From Sanguinoderma infundibulare (Eukaryota > Basidiomycota > Agaricomycetes > Polyporales > Polyporaceae): DNA of 64,000 bases. Positions within the stretch are counted from its first letter, which is position 1, and each line of letters starts with the position of its first letter. The translations under genes and the position numbers were made by a program. Of this stretch, positions 58,569 to 64,000 are shown piece by piece. Location of the stretch: positions 2,356,001 to 2,420,000 of the forward strand of contig JAVLRN010000003.1 of assembly GCA_032821775.1 (NCBI GenBank), in the 5' to 3' direction. The notes below the pieces were generated by a model. The model saw only the letters and a program-made list of their open reading frames with translations, did not search any database and was not told where the DNA came from.

Positions 58569-59066
58569 ATGGGTTTCTTCCATTCCGAGTCTGAGGAGGC
58601 TACGGCTTACGACCAGGTCGGTTCCGCCTTCACATCTGTCCTCCTTAATCTTCGTGCTGATCGTCGGCGATATAGGTTGTCAACGCCCCCCACAAGGCTG
58701 AGCTCTCCCATGAGCTCATTGCTGCCGCTGCTTCCTACGAGGTTCGTCGCAGATCGTCTGCTTAGGGCCCGTTGGGTTTACGCTCCCACTACCTCAGGCT
58801 GCCAAGGCCTACGAGAAGCACGTCGCGGCGAACGGCCAACCTGACAGCCACGCAAAGGCCAAGGAGATCATGGCGGGCTTCGCCGGTGCTTTCATTGATC
58901 GCATCGTCGAGACCAAGGGCGTACGTACCACCCCCCTCTCTGTCAGGACGAATGTCACTGACCACGTCCATTGCAGCTCGACTTCATCGACAGTCAGCGC
59001 GCCAAGCGTCACGCCTCCGAGAAGGTTGACGAGGTCGTCACCGTCGAGAAGTACGAGAACTACTAA
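58569..59066 (+). CDS. cipC: CipC-like stress/antibiotic-response protein
   Basis: Small cytosolic protein of the CipC family (DUF3759), induced by antibiotics and oxidative or growth stress in Aspergillus and many basidiomycetes. The biochemical role is unknown. Four exons (58569-58616, 58676-58741, 58798-58920, 58977-59066) give 108 aa. It starts MGFFHSESEEATAYDQ, continues VVNAPHKAELSHELIAAAAS and YEAAKAYEKHVAANGQP, then AGFAGAFIDRIVETKG. The first intron uses the donor GTCGGT; this join restores the conserved YDQVVNAPHK. Confidence 0.94.
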
Positions 59067-59727
59067 GCAATGAACTATGTCGAAGCGGATGTATGTATGT
59101 AAAGTAAATGTCTCAACATGAATATGGCTCTTCGCGGTATGGGTGAAAGACGGATAGACGACAATCAGTAACGTTACTCGTCCATGGTACTGATATCGAT
59201 AAGATGGATATGTCAACGGAGAGTTCCTGGACCGTCTGGACTCACGTTGTCTTGTCTACGAATAGGATTCACCCTTAGCATGCGAGACGCGTGTTGTTGG
59301 TGTTAGTTCGATGGTGGCAGCTTGAACGGTTAGTCTTGCGCAATCGTAGCTTATCCTAGCTTATCCCAGGACGCATTTGGTATAAATACGAACGTCTCGC
59401 GATCGATCCTGATAAACAGGCCAAGGATGTTTCCTTCGCACGACGCAGCTTGACGCGTTGGACCATCACGATCATCACGCGTAACGTGTTATTGTCACTA
59501 CGTATGCTGCCGGCCCGGCTGCTACCCGCTGAAAGCAGCCATTAGGGAGTATTAACCGGTTGTTTGCGGACTTTGCCGGATGTTTATTAGGCCCGAAGAC
59601 GACTCGGAGCAGGGAGAGGGCTGTCCAAGTGCAGCGTGGTTTAATGACTTGCTGCAATTCCGACTGTCCTCATCCCTTCCGCTAGTCTGCCTGGGACATG
59701 ACATGGCCACCTCTTCCTTTGCACACG
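59067..59727. other. Intergenic: CipC 3' flank and PDK upstream region
   Basis: A 661-bp gap. It contains a TATAAATA box at 59381 and two close copies of AGCTTATCC just before it, but no gene starts right after the box. Confidence 0.5.
59381..59388 (+). promoter_or_regulatory. TATAAATA box, possible PDK promoter
   Basis: A perfect TATA box preceded by tandem AGCTTATCC(T/C) sequences at about 59348-59367 (GATAA cores on the other strand). The nearest start codon downstream with a supported gene is 340 bp away, so it would imply a long 5'UTR or an unseen transcript. Confidence 0.35.
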
Positions 59728-61624
59728 ATGCAGCTCGCCAGCAGAGCGTCAACTTCAGGACGGGTTTCCTTACCATCCATCGTTCCGCCCTTTCCGTCCT
59801 CGCATGACCTGCAGCGTTCGGGTTCCGTGCGGCACATATCAACGGCTATCCATTTCTACCAGAATCGCCATCTAGAGGCATATGCGTCCAAGCCTGCAAC
59901 AAGATTGACGCTACGACAGCTGGTATGTCCTCGAACATCATTAGCGGAGGAAGTAGGATCGACCGTGCGTGCAGGTCTTCTTCGGAAAGTCTATGAATGA
60001 GGAGCGGCTCATTAAGGTGCGTCCTTTTCGTGATCTTGGGATGTGCGATCCTGAGGAGAACCCGCAACGTCCACAATCAAGTAGAGTGCGAACTACGTGC
60101 GCACGGAGCTGCCCATCCGTATAGCACATCGGTTACGAGACATGCAGGCGCTCCCTTATGTGGTCGTCACCCAAGAAGGCGTTGCCAAAGTGTACGAGGT
60201 GTGTGCATTCAGTCCCCTCGCGGTTGCCGGGTCGTGAATCTGAAGGCGGTGCGCTTAGCTCTATTGGACTGCGTTCGACAAGTATGCCCTCCGCTTCAGA
60301 AATGTTGTGAGTCGCGTAACCTACGGCACAGGTTTCGTCGGTATCCTCAAATCAACACCGTTGAAGAAAACAACGCGTTCTGCGACTTCGTGACGAACTT
60401 GTTGAAGGATCAGTAAGCCATCCCTGTTGGTCTACACAGACGCATATTGAGCATTCATTCTCCACAGCAAATCCGTGATCCCGAACCTTTCTCTTGGTCT
60501 GTCACTGTCATCGCGTTACCTCCTCCCGGACAGTCTGGACTCGTTCATGCGACGAATGCTCGTCTCGCGAATATCACGCCGTGTGCTTGCGGAGCACCAC
60601 ATCGCCCTGACGAAGCAACAAAACTCTCGGGAAGGGCCACATGCGACGGGCGATGTAGGTATTATCAGCACGGCGCTCGAGGTAAAGGAATGCATCGAAA
60701 AGTGTACCAACTACCTTCAGCATCGCCCATACCATCTGGGTGAGGACCCGCTGTGCGGGCCCCTGAACAATGCACCATGGCCGAAGGTGGTGATCGATGG
60801 GCATGTGAAAACAAAGTTTGCGTATATTCGGGAGCACCTCGAGTGAGCTCATCTCCCCAGTCCGTCCTGGTTAGCATGCCTGACATGTCACAGGTACATC
60901 ATCTTCGAGCTCTTAAAGAACGTAAGTCGCATTTTGACCTCGACGTCGACATCGTTGCTCACGTCATACTAGGCATTCAGAGCGACACGACTAAAGCATC
61001 CAACAGCCAACGTCCTTCCGCCAGTACGTGCAACTGTGGTTGCCAGTGACAAAAACGTGTGCGTTCGTATCTCCGACCAAGGTGGGTCTTCAGCAGCAGC
61101 TCATTACATGCGGATTCCGGACTGACATGTGTCACTTTGTAGGCGGCGGTCTCCTTTCGCCCGAGATTAAGTCACCTTCCGATCTGTTCTCTTTCTCGCA
61201 TGTGCGCAACGCGGCACGACTGGAAGACGCCCGCCTTGGCGCACTGCGGTCTGTGAGCTCGAGCACTCGCGGGATGACGGCGACTGTGTCGGAGCAGATT
61301 GGCGGTCTGCAGCTCGACGCGCACGCGGAAATCCCGCCTGATCCGGTAGACCCACATCCAAGAATCGGGATGGGACTTCCAATGAGCAACATCTATGCGA
61401 CGTACTTCGGCGGGGCCCTGGAGCTTGTCAGCATGGATGGCTATGGTGAGCCATTCCGCGACATGTGTTTACTCTATCCTTACTGAGACATCTCTGAAAT
61501 CCGACAGGCACGGACGTGTTTGTTCGTTTGCCGAAGCTTGTAAGTTGTGACAGCTTGTCCACGCCCGAACGCGCTTTGCTAAATTCGTCGTCAGGGCACC
61601 AATCTCGAGGGCATCGAGCTGTAG
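59728..61624 (+). CDS. Mitochondrial PDK/BCKDK-family kinase
   Basis: GHKL-type kinase that phosphorylates and inactivates the pyruvate (or branched-chain 2-oxo acid) dehydrogenase E1 subunit in the mitochondrial matrix. Eleven exons (59728-59922, 59976-60017, 60085-60198, 60259-60281, 60332-60412, 60468-60842, 60894-60921, 60973-61081, 61143-61445, 61508-61539, 61595-61624) give 443 aa. The Arg/Ser-rich N terminus (MQLASRASTSGRVSLPS) looks like a mitochondrial presequence. Motifs are SSRYLLPDSLDSFMRRML, ALTKQ, the N box ELLKNAFRAT, the G1 box ISDQGGG and the G2 box GMGLPMSNIYATYFGG. A start 30 bp upstream at 59698 is possible. Which dehydrogenase it serves cannot be told from sequence alone. 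Confidence 0.92.
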
Positions 61625-62234
61625 TCCGGGCCGCGGCCTTCCCGACCAGAAGTCATTATCACTGTCTCAAGACGTCGATCCGCTCTTGTATCATCCCAGC
61701 ATGAATATGTTCTCGATCTGTCGACAGAACCTCCACGCCCCAAGCATAACCCCGACCTGCTCGGTATACCACACACGCATTCCGGCCTAGATACCGCTCA
61801 TAGCAAGTACATGAATAAATACAGTAATTTGCATGCGAAGCGCAGGGTTGGGATCGGACTGGATCATCCGAGTGTGAGGGCGATATGACGAGGATTTTCG
61901 ACTGCTCTTTATAATTCCGAGACGACTTCCATCTGTCTAGCACAAGACATCTGACGGATGGAGGCTGTGACTCATGCCCAGATTGATGCGTATGCCGAGT
62001 CGTCCGGCGGAGCTGTCATGCTAAGAAGCAATATGGCGCGCGAGGCTATGTAGTTTCAAATGCAATCCCAACAGATCCACGCCTCCGCGTACCGACAGTC
62101 CTCAAGTACCCTCGCTCGAGCGTGCCTGGTCTGTTCCTATTTTCACCACTCACCACTTGCTCACCGTCGGCGACGTCTAGTACTACTGCGCTTCTATCGT
62201 GAGTCTGGTGCTCCGAGATTGCCGACTGGGTAAC
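61625..62234. other. Intergenic: PDK 3' flank and promoter of proline-rich gene
   Basis: A 610-bp gap between two same-strand genes. No gene or motif recognised. Confidence 0.5.
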
Positions 62235-63871
62235 ATGAGCGACCTCACCGCGTTCGATCCCCCTCCGTCCCCGCCCCCGCCATCCTACGAGATCTCCCAG
62301 TATGAGTTCGACCAAAAGACATCGCACATCCTCGAGGAGAGCGCGCGCGACCCGCCCCAGCGACGCGTCGACGAGGATGGCTTCGAGATCTGGGACGAAG
62401 CCGTCTTCGAGGCTGCCCTGAACGGCATGAGTACCCTCTCCGTCGGGCAATCGTCTTCAAGTTCGAACCGCAGAGCAAGCACCAGTTCTGCGATTCCCCC
62501 ACCCCCTTTCAGCTCTGCGACCGGTTCTGAACATAGTTCGAGCTACCCCCCGGAGAAGCAGAGGGCACGGCCGCTACCACCTTCTGGACATGCGTCTAGC
62601 TCGGGGTCGGAGTCGTATGCAGGGTCAGCTTCGTCCTCTGCAGGCCCTTCTTTTCACCCGCAAGAAGTCCGGCCCCTTCGCGTGCAGAAGAAGACCCGGC
62701 CTCAGAAGGAGCGTCCGGCTTGGTACGCGGAGGCGGGTCTTGGAGGAGGGAGCCCGCCTCCATCTCCCCTCGAGCCTCGACCGAGCGGCTCGTCCTCACA
62801 CACACCACAAGCACCGCAGCAGCCAGGACCTCCCGTCCTCGCACATCCCGAACGCGAAGGCACACCCCCACCGGAATTCTCCCCTGTGGGGCCATCATTA
62901 GATGGTCCACCATACGAGTCACTGGTCATGACATACGAAGGAGAGCCCCTTCCCCCAGGACCTGCTCCAATGGGCTCGCCCGAACCCCCTGCGTTCTCCC
63001 CTGCGCCTCCTCCCACACCACCGGCGTTGAGCCCCCCGCCGCCTGCGACCCCACCAGCGTTCAGTCCCCCGCCCCCTACGGTGCAGCCTCCATCTCCACC
63101 TTCGGCCCCAAGTCATTTATCTCACGCGCATCTACGCTCTCATGCAGAGACTGCGTACCGACAAACCGTCCATTCGCAGTCGCTTCCCCAGCGGCCTGTG
63201 TCATCTGCATCATCTGCGCGGCGCCCACCTGCCTCTCACCATCAGTCTATGCTCTTCGCCAACCCACAGTCTCAGCCTAGGCCTACTTCGTTCTACCCTG
63301 CGGGGCAACCGAACGCGCCGCGCGTGCCGTTCAACCCGCAGATGGCGTACTCAAAGCCTCTCCTTTCTTCTTCTCCAAGCCGTGCGGGGGACGCGGGGCC
63401 GCAGGCTACGGATCCGTCCTCGTTCTACAGGTGCGCGGAGCAATTTCGCAACTCCACACCATCACCGTGCTGATCGCAGCTTTGTCCTCTAGCCATGCCG
63501 TATCGGCGCACTACTCGTTCAACGTGCCTGTGCGGATGCGGAAGCAGACGCTGGCCGGGGAGCCTGCGCAACCCGAACAGTGAGTTAAAATTACGTTCAC
63601 CGTCCGGGACCGCGTGCTAAACGTGCATCCTCGTAGACCACAACAGTTTCCGCACATGGGCATGGGGGCGCCTCCGAATAGCTTTGGAGCGAATTCCGAC
63701 AAGGGCGGTCCACCGGTTGCCTCGCCGCGACCGAACTACGGATACAGCCAGGCAAAGTTCAATGATGCCGCGAGCATTTACAGCCAGAGCAGCGGCACTA
63801 CTAATAACTGGGGATATGGAGGACAGCCGGGCTGGCCGCCGGCTGGGGGAGGATTCCAGAGTTATCGGTAA
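62235..63871 (+). CDS. Hypothetical proline-rich protein
   Basis: Family not recognised. Three exons (62235-63430, 63493-63579, 63637-63871) give 505 aa. The N terminus is acidic with an early PPPSPPPPSYE and a conserved-looking segment DEDGFEIWDEAVFEAALNG. The middle is Ser/Pro rich, with a dense block of PPAFSP and PPPP repeats (about 62980-63110) suited to SH3, WW or profilin binding. The third exon is Gly/Asn/Tyr/Ser rich (PNYGYSQAKFNDAASIYSQ). A short motif across exon 2, VSAHYSFNVPVRMRKQTL, is the most ordered part and may be a conserved element. No signal peptide or membrane segment. Confidence 0.8.
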
Positions 63872-64000
63872 CCACGATCCGTTGCGACATTGACATTGGA
63901 TGACTACGCCAACTGGGACGATGGACGCTGTCAGACAGTAGAGATTAGGGATACCTTCGTTCGTTCCACAAGTGATCTTCGTACATGCTGCTATATACCG

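Overview
The window is a gene-dense piece of a nuclear genome from a filamentous basidiomycete, most likely an Agaricomycete and perhaps a polypore. The evidence is moderate-high GC, genes packed on both strands with 100-900 bp gaps, many short GT-AG introns (about 45-75 nt), and a gene set typical of that class: a CipC-like stress protein, a vacuolar aspartic protease, a Tgl4/5-type lipase and a BRD8/Bdc1-like NuA4 subunit. Genus is not claimed. I saw no transposon, CRISPR array, rRNA or tRNA gene. For most genes I joined exons by reading frame. Where a protein length is given, exon lengths were summed and came out divisible by three. Layout: 1-16 kb holds an unknown partial gene, ribosomal protein L5, an RBM42-like RRM protein, CTNNBL1, the rRNA-processing factor UTP15, TCTP, protein disulfide isomerase, a verprolin/WIP actin regulator and an unrecognised multi-pass membrane protein. 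16-30 kb is dominated by TRA1 (3,530 aa pseudokinase scaffold of SAGA/NuA4), facing a bromodomain protein resembling NuA4 subunit BRD8/Bdc1. 30-40 kb carries vacuolar protease A (PEP4), a DCAF8-like WD40 protein, the RNA polymerase II CTD kinase CTK1 with an RS-rich N terminus, and COP9 signalosome subunit 4. 40-45.5 kb is a 1,435-aa unknown protein built around a run of short phase-1 exons encoding a Tyr-Pro repeat. 45.8-57 kb carries a Rad54B/Rdh54 recombination ATPase, two tandem PUB-domain paralogues and a patatin-type triacylglycerol lipase. 58.5-64 kb carries CipC, a mitochondrial PDK/BCKDK-family kinase and a proline-rich unknown protein. Most genes are housekeeping genes with no shared pathway. 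Two loose functional pairings stand out: TRA1 with the BRD8-like gene (chromatin acetylation, 3' ends 125 bp apart) and RBM42 with CTNNBL1 (spliceosome). The most novel-looking items are the exon-repeat gene, the diverged PUB-domain pair, and non-consensus splice sites (two GC-AG introns and three apparent GTCGGT donors) supported by reading frame and conserved protein joins.
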